The translations under genes were made by a program, and so were the position numbers. A DNA stretch of 64,000 nt from JAFECT01 sp963838235 (lineage in GTDB: Bacteria; Pseudomonadota; Alphaproteobacteria; Caulobacterales; Caulobacteraceae), in the NCBI GenBank assembly GCA_963838235.1, contig CAWIQJ010000006.1:868001-932000 (forward strand). The letters are read 5' to 3'. Shown piece by piece: positions 7,818 through 18,520 of the stretch; the stretch's first letter is position 1, and the number at the start of each line of letters is the position of its first letter. The notes below the pieces were generated by a model. That model was not told where the DNA came from. It did no database searches and saw only the letters and a program-made list of their open reading frames with translations.

Positions 7818-8495
7818 ATGACCCGCAATCTTCTGCTTTCGGCTTCGCTGCTCGCGCTCGGTCTGACCGCCGCGGCCTGTTCGACCCCCTCGGGCGGCCA
7901 CGGTCCGGCGCCGATCACGCCGACCGAACGCTATTCGATGCATGTCGAGCAGCATCCCGAACAGATGGCCTTCGCTCAACACGCCGACGGCCTGTCGGAC
8001 AATCAGCGCGCGGCGCTCACCCGCTATGTCGACGGCTGGATGAACGACGGCGGCGGTCCGATCGCGATTTCCGCGCCCAAGGCGGGCAGCGACGCGGCGT
8101 CGCGCACGGCTTACGCGATCAAGGCGCGGCTTCAGCAGCTCGGCGTCGCCGGCGAAGACGTGCGCCTGCAGGGCTACGACAGCGATCAGGCCGGCGCGCC
8201 GGTGCTCGTGGTCTATCAGCGCTACGAGGCGGTGCTGCCGCATTGCGGCGACTCGTGGACGAGCCTGCAAGCGACGCGCAACAACGACACCTACAAGAAC
8301 TTCGGTTGTGCGGTGACCGCCAACATGTCGGCGCAACTCGCCAACCCGCGCGATGTCGTGGCCCCGGCGGACGCAACTCCGGCGGACGCGTCGCGTCGCG
8401 CGGCGATCTTCGACAAGTACCGCAAGGGCGATCCAACCGGCGCGACCATCGCCGATGCGAACGCCGGCAAGGCCGCCACGTCGGTGGTGAATTGA
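7818..8495 (+). CDS. cpaD: Tad pilus lipoprotein CpaD
   Basis: This 225-residue lipoprotein of the CpaD family is needed for secretin stability and pilus biogenesis. The start MTRNLLLSASLLALGLTAAA lies after GAGGAG and gives a lipoprotein signal with lipobox LTAAAC, the Cys being followed by STPSGG. The body contains the family's repeated pattern ALTRYVDGWMNDGGGPIAIS and GVAGEDVRLQGYDSDQAGAP. The end has FGCAVTANMSAQLANPRDVV, the conserved CpaD motif. It lies 11 bases after cpaC. Confidence 0.94.
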   Translation: MTRNLLLSASLLALGLTAAACSTPSGGHGPAPITPTERYSMHVEQHPEQMAFAQHADGLSDNQRAALTRYVDGWMNDGGGPIAISAPKAGSDAASRTAYAIKARLQQLGVAGEDVRLQGYDSDQAGAPVLVVYQRYEAVLPHCGDSWTSLQATRNNDTYKNFGCAVTANMSAQLANPRDVVAPADATPADASRRAAIFDKYRKGDPTGATIADANAGKAATSVVN

Positions 8496-8523
8496 CGCGT
8501 CGATTGAGGCAAGGCCGGACCGA

Positions 8524-10266
8524 ATGAACAAGGCTCTGAGCATGTCCGACCCGAGGTTTCCGGACGATTTCAGTCTGGATGACGACCTGGACTTCCCCGC
8601 GTCGGACACCTTCGTGACCGAGACGCCGCGGGAAACCTACGACCCGTTGAACCCGCCCCCCTCGCAGTTGCAATCGCAGCCGCAAATCCAGCAACAGGCG
8701 CCGCAGCCGCAACAGCCGCGTGCGCTCGATCCGCTGGAGAGCCGTTTCGACGAGCCCGCCTTCACGCCGGCGCCGCCGCCGTCGATGCAGGCCGCATCGG
8801 CGCCGGTGCAGCCGATCCAGCCGCAGCAGCCCTACGTCCAGGCGGTTCCGCCGGTCGACGCCTACCAGCCCGATCCGCCCGCGCCGGTGCAGCCCCCGGC
8901 GCCTGAGCCGGCGGCGACCATCGAGGTGATGCCCGGCCACGCGCGCTCGCAAGGCCAGGAAGTCTCTACCGCCATCCAGTTCAGCCAGCCCCACCAGGCG
9001 CCGTTCAATCCGGTCGGTGAGCTGATCGCCACGGCCGAAGCGGCCATGGGCGAGGTCAATGTTCCGCGCATCGCCATCCACCTGTTCGCCGAACGCACCG
9101 ACACCGCCGAAGCGGGCCAGCAGGCCTCGCGCGACCGCCGCATGTCGCGCGCGACCACGGTCGTGCGCCTGGGCGGCATCCAGACCGCCCTGCAGACCTA
9201 CCAGACCGAGCCGACGCCGGCCCTGATCATCATCGAGAGCGGCGCGGCGCCCGCCCAGATGATCCACGAACTCGACTACCTCGCCGAGGTCTGCGACGCG
9301 GACACCAAGGTGGTGGTCATCGGCGCCCAGAACGACATCGCGCTCTATCGCGAACTGATGCGTCGCGGCGTGTCGGAGTATCTGGTGGCGCCGTTGCAGC
9401 CGCTGCAGCTGATCGCGGCCATCGGCCAGCTGTTCAACGATCCCTCGGCGCCCTTCGTCGGCCGCACCATCGCCTTCATCGGTGCCCGCGGCGGCGTCGG
9501 CGCCTCGACCGTCGCGCACAACACCGCCTACGCGCTTTCCGAGCGCATGTCGTCGGAAACGGTGATCGTCGACTTCGACTTGCCGTTCGGCACCGCCGGC
9601 CTGGACTTCAACCAGGACCCGATCACCGGCATCGCCGACGCCCTGCAACAGCCCGAGCGTCTCGACCCGGTGCTCCTCGATCGTATGCTGGTGCGCTGCA
9701 CCGACAAGCTCAGCCTGTTCGCCGCGCCGGCGACGCTCGACAACGACTGGGACGTCTCGCCCGAGGTGATCGAAGAGGTCGCCAACAAGGTTCGCGGGGC
9801 TGCGCCCTACGTGGTGCTCGATCTGCCGCACGCCTGGAACGCCTGGGTGCGCCGCATGGTCGTCGGCGCCGACGAGGTAGTGATCGTGGCCACGCCCGAC
9901 CTGGCCTCGCTGCGCAACGCCAAGAACATGATCGATCTCGCCCGGGCCTCGCGCCCGAACGACGCGCCGCCGCGCCTGGTGCTGAACCAGATGGGGCTGC
10001 CGGGTCGTCCCGAGATCCCGCTGAAGGATTTCACCAACGCCTTGGGCATGGCGCCCACCCTGGTCTTGCCCTTCGACGCCAAGCTGTTCGGCCACGCCGC
10101 CAACAACGGTCAGATGGTTGTGGAGGTCGGCGCCAAGTCCAAGGCGGCGGAAGGCTTCCAGTACCTCGCCCAGATCGTCGCCAAGCGGGACCTTCTGGCG
10201 CTTCCGGCGCCGAAGGCCGAGGCCAAACCAAAGACGTCGCTCTTCTCGAAACTCTTCAAGCGCTAA
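8524..10266 (+). CDS. cpaE: Tad pilus localisation ATPase CpaE (TadZ)
   Basis: This 580-residue MinD/ParA-like protein positions the Tad machine at the pole. The first 170 residues are rich in Pro and Gln and low in complexity. They are followed by an atypical receiver domain (VPRIAIHLFAERTDTAEAGQ to about residue 300) and a ParA-type ATPase. The nucleotide loop at residue 320 reads GARGGVGAST. It lacks the signature Lys of MinD, which is common in CpaE/TadZ. The Walker B-like region is VIVDFDLPFGTAGLDF. The long Pro/Gln tract is longer than I expect for the family and may be a localisation linker. Confidence 0.93.
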   Translation: MNKALSMSDPRFPDDFSLDDDLDFPASDTFVTETPRETYDPLNPPPSQLQSQPQIQQQAPQPQQPRALDPLESRFDEPAFTPAPPPSMQAASAPVQPIQPQQPYVQAVPPVDAYQPDPPAPVQPPAPEPAATIEVMPGHARSQGQEVSTAIQFSQPHQAPFNPVGELIATAEAAMGEVNVPRIAIHLFAERTDTAEAGQQASRDRRMSRATTVVRLGGIQTALQTYQTEPTPALIIIESGAAPAQMIHELDYLAEVCDADTKVVVIGAQNDIALYRELMRRGVSEYLVAPLQPLQLIAAIGQLFNDPSAPFVGRTIAFIGARGGVGASTVAHNTAYALSERMSSETVIVDFDLPFGTAGLDFNQDPITGIADALQQPERLDPVLLDRMLVRCTDKLSLFAAPATLDNDWDVSPEVIEEVANKVRGAAPYVVLDLPHAWNAWVRRMVVGADEVVIVATPDLASLRNAKNMIDLARASRPNDAPPRLVLNQMGLPGRPEIPLKDFTNALGMAPTLVLPFDAKLFGHAANNGQMVVEVGAKSKAAEGFQYLAQIVAKRDLLALPAPKAEAKPKTSLFSKLFKR

Positions 10267-10281
10267 CGGAGAGGACGCAGC

Positions 10282-11898
<1,617 letters not shown>

Positions 11899-11901
11899 CC
11901 C

Positions 11902-12882
11902 GTGCTGGTGACCATCCTTGTTGCGGTGCTCGGCTTCCTCCTGATCGGCGGCCTCGGCTGGGCCTTCGTCGGCCACAGCGATTCCAGCGACAAGGCGGTC
12001 AAGCGCGCCCAGACCTTCATCTCGCCCGAGGAGAAGGCGCGCGCGCGGACCAAGAGCGCGCCGGCCCAGACCGCCGAGGTCCGGCGCAAGCAGATCATGG
12101 TGCAGCTGAAGGACGCCGAGCGCAGAGAGCGCAAGGCCCGCGTCACCATCGGCGCCAAGCTGCGCCAGGCCGGCCTCTCGCTCAGCGTGCGCGCGTTCTG
12201 GATCACCAGCGTCGTCCTCATGCTGACGGTGGCGGGGGTCTGTTTCGTGTTCGGCCACCAGATCCTCTGGGCCGCCGGCCTCGGCCTGGCCGCGGGCCTC
12301 GGCCTGCCGCGCTGGGTGGTGGGTTTCCTCGCCAACCGCCGCGTGAAGCGATTCACCGGCGAATTTCCCGACGCCGTGGACGTCATCGTGCGCGGCATCA
12401 AGTCGGGCCTGCCGGTGCACGACTGTTTCAAGATCATCGGCAAAGAGTTCTCCGCCCCGCTCGGCCCGGAATTCCAGCGCCTGGTGGAAAACGTCGGCAT
12501 GGGCATGACGCTCGAGCAGGCGCTCGAGAAGATGTACGAGCAGATGCCGACGCCGGAGTTGCGCTTCTTCACCATCGTGCTGTCGATCCAGGCCAAGACC
12601 GGCGGCAACCTGGCCGAAGCGCTCGGCAACCTTTCCCAGGTGCTGCGCTCGCGCAAGCTGATGCGGGAAAAGGTCAAGGCCATGTCGTCGGAAGCCACCG
12701 CCTCGGCCAGCATCATCGGCTCGCTGCCGGTGGTGGTGATGCTGATCGTCCTGGTCACCACACCCAAGTACATGATGGTGATGTTCACCGACGACCGCGG
12801 CCACCTGATGCTGCTCGCCAGCGCGGTGATCATGGGCCTCGGCATCTTCGTGATGAAAAAAATGATCGCGTTCAAGATCTGA
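11902..12882 (+). CDS. cpaG: Tad inner-membrane protein CpaG (TadB)
   Basis: This T2SF/GspF-domain inner-membrane platform protein has 326 residues. It starts at GTG three bases after the cpaF stop. An N-terminal membrane segment (ILVAVLGFLLIGGLGWAFVG) is followed by a cytoplasmic region, two hydrophobic segments, and the T2SF domain with FPDAVDVIVRGIKSGLPVHD and FTIVLSIQAKTGGNLAEALG. Two more membrane segments close the protein. With CpaH it should form the platform turned by CpaF. Confidence 0.93.
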   Translation: MLVTILVAVLGFLLIGGLGWAFVGHSDSSDKAVKRAQTFISPEEKARARTKSAPAQTAEVRRKQIMVQLKDAERRERKARVTIGAKLRQAGLSLSVRAFWITSVVLMLTVAGVCFVFGHQILWAAGLGLAAGLGLPRWVVGFLANRRVKRFTGEFPDAVDVIVRGIKSGLPVHDCFKIIGKEFSAPLGPEFQRLVENVGMGMTLEQALEKMYEQMPTPELRFFTIVLSIQAKTGGNLAEALGNLSQVLRSRKLMREKVKAMSSEATASASIIGSLPVVVMLIVLVTTPKYMMVMFTDDRGHLMLLASAVIMGLGIFVMKKMIAFKI

Positions 12883-12892
12883 GGGTGCTGGC

Positions 12893-13867
12893 ATGGACCT
12901 GGTCAAAGCTCTCACCAATACCGACAACCTGATCTCGGTCATCGTCGGCGTCGTGGCCTTCGCGACCGTCGTCACCGTGGCGGCGCCGATGATGAGCGGC
13001 CAGAACCTCGAAAAGCGGATGAAGTCCGTGGCGCTGCACCGCGACGAGCTGAAGCGCCGCTCGCGCCAGGCCCTGGCCAAGGACGGCGGCGGCCTGCGCC
13101 ACGTCGACGAGGGTTTCTACAAAAAGGTCGTCGAGAAGCTGAACCTGAAGACCCTACTGGAGGACGCCAAGGTCGTCGACAAGATGGCCCAGGCCGGTTT
13201 CCGCGGTCCCAAGCCGATCTCAACCTTCTATTTCTTCCGTTTCGCCACACCGTTCTTCTTCGCGGTGGCCACGGCGATCTATCTGTTCGGCCTGAACGCC
13301 TTCGGCTTGCCGACCACCACGCGGTTCTGCGCAGTCGTCGCCATGTTCGTCATCGGTTTCTACGGCCCGAACCTCTACATCCAGAACGTCGCGTCCAAGC
13401 GACGAGCCTCGATCATGCTCGCGTTTCCGGACGCGCTCGACCTCTTGCTGATCTGCGTCGAGTCCGGCATGTCGGTCGAAGCCGCGCTGCAGAAGGTGAG
13501 CCATGAAATCGGCGGTCGCTCGATCGAGCTCGCCGAGGAGCTGTCGCTGCTCACCGCCGAACTGAGCTACCTGCCCGAGCGGCGCATGGCCTACGAGGGC
13601 CTGGGCAAACGCACCAACCACCCGGGCGTGAAGTCCGTGGCTACCGCCCTGATCCAGTCGGAAAAATACGGCACGCCCGTTGGCAGCGCCTTGCGCGTGA
13701 TGGCGAAAGAAAACCGCGACATGCGCCTCTCAGCCGCGGAAAAGAAAGCCGCTGCGCTCCCGGCCATGCTGACCGTGCCGATGATCGTCTTCTTCCTGCC
13801 GGTGCTGTTCGTGGTCATCCTGGGCCCAGCGATCATCCAGGTCACGGATCTGATGGGGAAGAAGTAG
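12893..13867 (+). CDS. cpaH: Tad inner-membrane protein CpaH (TadC)
   Basis: This is the second T2SF-domain platform protein, 324 residues, 10 bases after cpaG. The order is membrane segment (VIVGVVAFATVVTVAAPMM), basic cytoplasmic linker, membrane segments near residues 110-165, T2SF domain (FPDALDLLLICVESGMSVEA, LSLLTAELSYLPERRMAYEG), and a last pair of hydrophobic segments ending ITDLMGKK-like IIQVTDLMGKK. It is the last gene of the machine cluster on this strand. No TadE/TadF/TadG minor pilin genes follow, so these must be elsewhere or absent. Confidence 0.93.
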   Translation: MDLVKALTNTDNLISVIVGVVAFATVVTVAAPMMSGQNLEKRMKSVALHRDELKRRSRQALAKDGGGLRHVDEGFYKKVVEKLNLKTLLEDAKVVDKMAQAGFRGPKPISTFYFFRFATPFFFAVATAIYLFGLNAFGLPTTTRFCAVVAMFVIGFYGPNLYIQNVASKRRASIMLAFPDALDLLLICVESGMSVEAALQKVSHEIGGRSIELAEELSLLTAELSYLPERRMAYEGLGKRTNHPGVKSVATALIQSEKYGTPVGSALRVMAKENRDMRLSAAEKKAAALPAMLTVPMIVFFLPVLFVVILGPAIIQVTDLMGKK

Positions 13868-13868
13868 A

Positions 13869-13930
13869 AGCTCTCTCCTCCCTCAAGGGAGGAGACCGCC
13901 GCGCGCAACGCGGCAGAGGAGGGCCGTGGT
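13869..13930. repeat. Family A-like hairpin after cpaH
   Basis: The inverted repeat ctcctccct/agggaggag, two bases after the cpaH stop, is followed by a second short GC palindrome (cgccgcgcgcaacgcggc) and GAGGAGGGCC. It is the start of the 222-base gap between convergent cpaH and the TPR gene. The rest of the gap (13931-14089) shows nothing recognisable. Confidence 0.5.
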
Positions 13931-14089
13931 TTCATCTGCAACGCTCAGCAATGAGCGAAGGGATGAAGGGACGCGACCGTCTGTTCAGGCGCTATTTCCT
14001 GTGACGATCACCTTCACGCGTGGCGGCTGAAACCCCGTGCCCGCCTCTGCTGGCTTCGCCGCTGTCTCGGCCCAAAGGACGGAGAGGTT

Positions 14090-14989
14090 CTACTTCGCGC
14101 CGCTGTTGCCGCTCTCGACCGAATTCCAGGTCCGGCCGGCGGCGGCGGGTTTGCCCGGGCCGGGCGCGGCGGCGAGGTGCGCCTTCAGCCACGCCAGGTT
14201 CTCGTTCGCCTGCTCCGGCGGCAGGTCCTGGCGCAGGATCTCCTCGGCCTCGGCCATACGGCCTTCCATGCCGAGCACCAGCGCCAGGTTCTGGCGCTCC
14301 TGCAGGGTCACGCCGGGTTGGGCGACGGCCTGGCGCAACAGCGGCTCGGCCTTGGCCATGTCGCCTGATGAGAACCACGACATGGCGAGGTTCGACAGGA
14401 TGGCGGGATTGTTGGGCGAGAGCTTCAGCGCCTGTTCCCAGGCGGCGCGCGCGTCGGCAGTGCGGCCGACCTGGTCATAGGCGACGCCCAACAGCGACTG
14501 CGGGCGCCAGTCCTTCGGCGCGGCGGCGGCGGCGCGCTGCGCCGGGTCGATGGCGTAGAAGCCCTGGTTGCGCGCGATGTCCGAGCGGGCGAGCTCGACC
14601 AGCCCCTCGACGTTGCCCGGGTGCAGCACCAGCACGTGCTCGGCGGCGGTGGCGGCCTCGTCGTTGCGGCCGATTGCGCGCAGCGCCTGGCTGAGCTTCA
14701 GCCCGGCCTGAATGTCCTGGGGGTCGACGTTCACCTCGCGCTGCCAGAAGGCGGCGCGGGCGAGGGGGTCGAGGCGCTCGGCCTCGGCGCGCTCCTCGGC
14801 GTTGGCCTTGCGCGGGGCCGCCAGCGCGGCGGCGGGCGTGGTCGGGGCGGCGGTCCCAGGCGCGGGCGTGGCGGCGGGCGTCTGCGCCGCCGGCGCGGCC
14901 TTCCTGCCGAACGGCCAAGCCTGGGTCGGGGCCGCCGCGAGGGCGGAAAGCGCAACAGCGGTTGCGGCCAGCGCGAGCCTGCGCGACAT
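14090..14989 (-). CDS. TPR protein, TadD-like
   Basis: This is a 299-residue exported protein. A signal peptide (MSRRLALAATAVALSALAAA, cut near TQAWPF) is followed by an Ala/Pro-rich linker and three to four tetratricopeptide repeats, for example LGVAYDQVGRTADARAAWEQ, LSPNNPAILSNLAMSWFSSG and LALVLGMEGRMAEAEEILRQ. TPR proteins of this size (TadD) are regular members of Tad loci. This one sits convergent to cpaH, so it probably has its own promoter. The Ala/Pro linker and the lack of a lipobox differ from typical TadD lipoproteins, so the role is inferred from position. Confidence 0.75.
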   Translation of the reverse strand: MSRRLALAATAVALSALAAAPTQAWPFGRKAAPAAQTPAATPAPGTAAPTTPAAALAAPRKANAEERAEAERLDPLARAAFWQREVNVDPQDIQAGLKLSQALRAIGRNDEAATAAEHVLVLHPGNVEGLVELARSDIARNQGFYAIDPAQRAAAAAPKDWRPQSLLGVAYDQVGRTADARAAWEQALKLSPNNPAILSNLAMSWFSSGDMAKAEPLLRQAVAQPGVTLQERQNLALVLGMEGRMAEAEEILRQDLPPEQANENLAWLKAHLAAAPGPGKPAAAGRTWNSVESGNSGAK

Positions 14990-15082
14990 GAAGCGGTCTC
15001 CCGAGCTTGATCGCCCCAGGGTCCGCCCGCGCGGTCAAGGAATGGTTAAGGTCCTGCCCAAACTCCCGCTTCACGAGGCCGC

Positions 15083-16474
15083 ATGAACGACGTCCTGATC
15101 GCCTCCGCCAAGGCCCCGATTCCGATCCGTGCCCTGCACGAGGCCGAGGTCGCCGCTTTGAAGGACTCAGCCCTGAAGGCGCTTGCGGTGACCCACCGCT
15201 TCAAGGCCAAGCGCGGCGAGGTCCTGCTCGTCCCCGAGGCCTCCGGCAGGCTGAAGTCGGTGGTGCTCGGCCTCGGCAAGCCGGAGGGCGCCGACGCGAT
15301 GATCGCACGCGGGCTCCCCGGCCGCCTGCCTGCCGGCGACTATGCGCTGGAGGTGCGCAAGGCCGGACCGTCACCCACACTGTTCGCGCTGGGCTGGGCG
15401 CTGGGCTCCTACGGGTTCGACCGCTATCGCAAGCGCGAGGACAGGCCGCGTGCGCGGCTCGTGGCGCCCAAGGGCTGCGACCTCGACGAGGTCACCCACA
15501 TCGCCCACGCCTGCGCGCTCGCCCGTGACATGGTCAATACGCCGGCGCAGGACATGGGGCCGCTGCAGATCGAGACCGTCGCGCGCGAGATCGCCCAGGC
15601 GCATGGCGCGAAACTCGATGTCGTGACCGGCGACGACCTGATCTCGGAGAACTATCCCGCCGTGCACGCGGTGGGGCGTGCTGCGACGCAGGCGCGCGCG
15701 CCGCGCTTCCTCGAACTCACCTGGAATGCGCGCAAGAAAACCCTGCCGCGTGTGGTGCTGGTCGGCAAGGGCGTGGTGTTCGACTCCGGCGGTCTCGACC
15801 TGAAATCCGCCGCCGGCATGCGGCAGATGAAGAAGGACATGGGCGGCGGCGCCCACGCGCTGGCGCTCGGCCGCCTGGTCATGCAGGCCAACCTGCCGGT
15901 GCGTTTGTCGGTGCTGGTGCCGGTAGTCGAGAACGCGGTGTCCGGCGACGCCTTCCGCCCCGGCGACATTCTGTCGAGCCGCAAGGGCCTGACCATCGAA
16001 GTCGGCAACACCGATGCCGAAGGCCGCTTGATCCTCGCCGACGCGCTGGCGCGCGCGGGCGAACTGGAGCCCGACCTCACCATCGATTTCGCCACCCTCA
16101 CCGGCGCCGCGCGGGTCGCGCTCGGTCCGCAGTTGCCGCCGTTCTACACCGCCGACGAAGCCCTGGCCTTAGCGATCGCCAAGGCGGCGGAGCGCGAGGC
16201 CGATCCGGTGTGGCGCATGCCGCTGTGGCCCGGCTATCGCGACGCGGTCGACAGCGAGGTGGCCGACCTGCGCAACGATTCCGCCGACTGGGCCCAGGCC
16301 GGCTCGGTCACCGCCGCCCTGTTCCTCGAGCGCTTCGCTCCGGAGAAGGGATCGTGGGTCCATTTCGACATCTTCGCCTGGAACCCCCGCGCCCGCCCCG
16401 GCTGGCCCGTCGGCGCCGAGGCGCAGGCGATAAGGGCGGTCTATGCGATGCTGAAGGCGCGCTATCCGGTGTGA
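15083..16474 (+). CDS. Leucyl aminopeptidase family protein (M17)
   Basis: This 463-residue M17 cytosolic aminopeptidase uses two metal ions to remove N-terminal residues from peptides. The N-terminal macro-like domain is followed by the catalytic domain. VLVGKGVVFDSGGLDLKSAA carries the first metal-binding Lys and Asp, and NTDAEGRLILADALA (from residue 309) is the family signature with metal-binding Asp/Glu and catalytic Arg. It resembles the shorter PepB-like branch rather than PepA (GLDLKSAAGMRQMKKDMGGG). The start ATG is eight bases after the likely GAGG site. A family B repeat follows. Confidence 0.9.
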   Translation: MNDVLIASAKAPIPIRALHEAEVAALKDSALKALAVTHRFKAKRGEVLLVPEASGRLKSVVLGLGKPEGADAMIARGLPGRLPAGDYALEVRKAGPSPTLFALGWALGSYGFDRYRKREDRPRARLVAPKGCDLDEVTHIAHACALARDMVNTPAQDMGPLQIETVAREIAQAHGAKLDVVTGDDLISENYPAVHAVGRAATQARAPRFLELTWNARKKTLPRVVLVGKGVVFDSGGLDLKSAAGMRQMKKDMGGGAHALALGRLVMQANLPVRLSVLVPVVENAVSGDAFRPGDILSSRKGLTIEVGNTDAEGRLILADALARAGELEPDLTIDFATLTGAARVALGPQLPPFYTADEALALAIAKAAEREADPVWRMPLWPGYRDAVDSEVADLRNDSADWAQAGSVTAALFLERFAPEKGSWVHFDIFAWNPRARPGWPVGAEAQAIRAVYAMLKARYPV

Positions 16475-16490
16475 CACGGAAGAAAGAGAA

Positions 16491-16670
16491 GATTGACCAC
16501 GAAAAACACGAAAAGCACGAACAAGAAAATGGAGGGCGCTGCGCGGCGAAGGCGCATCAAGTCTGCCGCGCCGCTGAAAATTAGGACTCTGTTTACGCGA
16601 CGACCTTCCGCGCCTTCGGTGTTTTCCGTGGCCCCCTTTTTTCGTGTTTTCGTGTTTTTCGTGGCCAATC
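16491..16670. repeat. Family B composite repeat
   Basis: The left arm starts at 16491 (gattgaccacgaaaaacacg) and the right arm ends at 16670 (cgtgtttttcgtggccaatc). They are nearly perfect inverted copies with 9-base CACGAAAA periodicity. The interior has its own short palindrome (gcgcggcga ... tgccgcgccg). The element fills the gap between pepA and the NlpC/P60 gene. Confidence 0.75.
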
Positions 16671-16764
16671 TTCCTTATTTCCCGGTCCCGCTTGTTAACC
16701 GCCTTTTCGCTTCCGTAGGTTACGCCGGTCCCCATCACTCCGGACCTCTGAGAGGCGCGCCCGT

Positions 16765-17604
16765 TTGGCCGCATACGATCCCAGGACGACCCTCGCGCGC
16801 GACGACCTCGCCGATCAGGCGCTGGACGGGATCGTGCGCGCGCGCCGCTTTCGGGTCACCGAAGCGCTGCAGTGCGCGGCGTCCGTCGCCGGCGTGCGCA
16901 AGGCGCCCGACATCCACGCGGAACAGTCCGACCAGGTCGTTTTCGGCGAAGTGTTCGAGACGCTCGACCATCGCGACGGCTGGGCCTGGGGTCGCGCGCG
17001 CCGCGACGGCTACGTCGGCTGGGTCGAGGCGTCGGCGTTGGCGACCGGCGTTATCGCGCCGACGCACCGCGTCTCCGTGCTACGCACCTACGCCTTCCCG
17101 AAACCCGACGCGCATTCGGCGCCGCCGACCTTGCTCACGCTCAATTCGCTGGTCACCGCCGAGGAAGACCAGGACCGTTTCGTGAAGGTCGCGCGCGCGG
17201 GCTGGGTCTTCGCCGAGCATCTCGCTGAACTCGACGTGTTCGAACACGATCCCGTCGCCGTCGCCGAACGTCATCTCGGCGCGCCCTACCAGTGGGGTGG
17301 CCGTGAGAGCGTGGGCCTCGACTGTTCGGGTCTGGTGCAGCAGGCGCTGTTCGCTTGCGGCCGGGCCTGTCCGCGCGACACCGACCTGCAGGAGGCCGCG
17401 CTCGGCCATCCGATCGACCGCGCAAGTCTGCGCCGCGGCGACCTGGTGTTCTGGGACGGTCACGTCGCCTGGATGCTCGACGAAGCCCAGGTGATCCACG
17501 CCACCGGCCACCACATGCAGGTCATGGTCGAACCGCTCGACACCGTGGTCGAACGCTTCCGCACCGCAGGCACAGGCGAACCGACCAGCCTGCGCCGGCT
17601 GTAA
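16765..17604 (+). CDS. NlpC/P60 family cell-wall hydrolase
   Basis: This 279-residue cysteine peptidase of the NlpC/P60 family (YkfC-like) probably cuts gamma-D-Glu-diaminopimelate bonds in murein peptides. Two SH3-like segments come first (FGEVFETLDHRDGWAWGRAR, DGYVGWVEASAL), then the catalytic domain. It has APYQWGGRESVGLDCSGLVQ with Cys187, GDLVFWDGHVAWMLDE with the His, and VIHAT. There is no clear signal peptide, so it may act on recycled peptides in the cytoplasm. The start is a TTG, the only start codon near the family N-terminus; it could be wrong by a few codons. Confidence 0.85.
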   Translation: MAAYDPRTTLARDDLADQALDGIVRARRFRVTEALQCAASVAGVRKAPDIHAEQSDQVVFGEVFETLDHRDGWAWGRARRDGYVGWVEASALATGVIAPTHRVSVLRTYAFPKPDAHSAPPTLLTLNSLVTAEEDQDRFVKVARAGWVFAEHLAELDVFEHDPVAVAERHLGAPYQWGGRESVGLDCSGLVQQALFACGRACPRDTDLQEAALGHPIDRASLRRGDLVFWDGHVAWMLDEAQVIHATGHHMQVMVEPLDTVVERFRTAGTGEPTSLRRL

Positions 17605-17613
17605 CCCCAAATA

Positions 17614-17770
17614 TTTCCGCTCATCCCCGCGCAAGCGGGGACCCAGGTGTTTTAGCGCCCTGCGGTCCAGGCGATGTTTGGACGGAATGCGCGCGCGATC
17701 GCGCGTGGCGAACGCATCGACCTTGAGACAAAAAAGCCTGGGTCCCCGCTTTCGCGGGGATGAGCGGAAT
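17614..17770. repeat. Family C inverted repeat
   Basis: The left arm ttccgctcatccccgcgcaa plus gcggggacccag is matched by the complementary right arm ending ggggatgagcggaa at 17770. Each arm is itself a hairpin. It lies between the convergent NlpC/P60 and cytochrome genes. Confidence 0.8.
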
Positions 17771-17776
17771 GGAGGA

Positions 17777-18412
17777 TTACTTTTTCGCCGGAGCCGCCGC
17801 CGCAGGGGCGGCGCCGGCGGCGGGGGCCGCTGCCTTGGCGGGCGCAGGCTGGCGCTTGGGATCGGGCGCGGGGATCGCATAGCCGGTCGAGCCCTGCGAC
17901 CGCAGATAGGCGATCAGGTTGACCCGGTCCGACGGCGACGGATCGCCCACGAAGGTCATCTTGGTGCCCGGCACCACCGCCTGCGGATTGTTGAGGTAGG
18001 TGAAGAGCGCGTCGTAGCCCCAGACCTTCTGCTGGGCCGCGTGGGCCTTCATGGCGTCGGAATAGGCGAAGCCCGGCTCGGTCGCGATCGCACGCCCCAC
18101 CACGCCGAACAGGTCCGGACCGATCTTGGCCCCGGCGCCGGCGGCGTCGTTGTGGCAGGACTGGCACTTGGCGAACACACCCTGGCCCGCGGTCAGGTCG
18201 GCGGTTTTCAGCACGGTGCCCCAGTCCGGCGGCAGCACCGGCGCGACCGGACCGCCGCCCGAAGTGTCCTCGGGGACGGCGATGGCGTAGCCCGCCTTGG
18301 CCGGCGGCTCGTGCTCGAACACCTTGATGGAGATCTCGCGAAGCGCCAGGAAGGCCAGCGCCGTGGCCAGGCCCGCGGCCAGAAACTTGTTCAGTTCGAG
18401 ATCGCCGCTCAT
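17777..18412 (-). CDS. Membrane-anchored c-type cytochrome
   Basis: This class I cytochrome c of 211 residues resembles membrane-bound CycM, which passes electrons from the bc1 complex to terminal oxidase. The start MSGDLELNKFLAAGLATALA is the usual one for this group and gives an uncleaved membrane anchor. The haem site is CQSCH. The distal Met ligand is in GTKMTFVG, with PDLFGVVGRAIATEPGFAYS between. A Pro/Ala/Lys tail of about 30 residues closes it. The gene diverges from kdsB. Confidence 0.88.
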   Translation of the reverse strand: MSGDLELNKFLAAGLATALAFLALREISIKVFEHEPPAKAGYAIAVPEDTSGGGPVAPVLPPDWGTVLKTADLTAGQGVFAKCQSCHNDAAGAGAKIGPDLFGVVGRAIATEPGFAYSDAMKAHAAQQKVWGYDALFTYLNNPQAVVPGTKMTFVGDPSPSDRVNLIAYLRSQGSTGYAIPAPDPKRQPAPAKAAAPAAGAAPAAAAPAKK

Positions 18413-18520
18413 GCCCGCCAAACGCCCTTCGGAATGGGGAAAGGGCCCCAAACAGAACCCAATTCTTGCGCCCGCGTCTCTTACACGCTACCGCCGCCCG
18501 CGCAACCGGGTCTCGGAAAC

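Noticed and set aside
8119..10095. A 658-residue minus-strand frame across cpaD and cpaE
   Set aside because: It has the same shadow composition (His/Arg/Gly/Val) with no ribosome site, and the plus strand is clearly coding.
16491..17185. A 230-residue frame beginning MTTKNTKSTNKK
   Set aside because: It starts in the family B repeat and then runs out of frame through the NlpC/P60 gene.
17678..18520. An N-terminal extension of KdsB of about 280 residues
   Set aside because: It is antisense to the cytochrome c gene and lacks similarity to KdsB; the normal KdsB start is at 18521.
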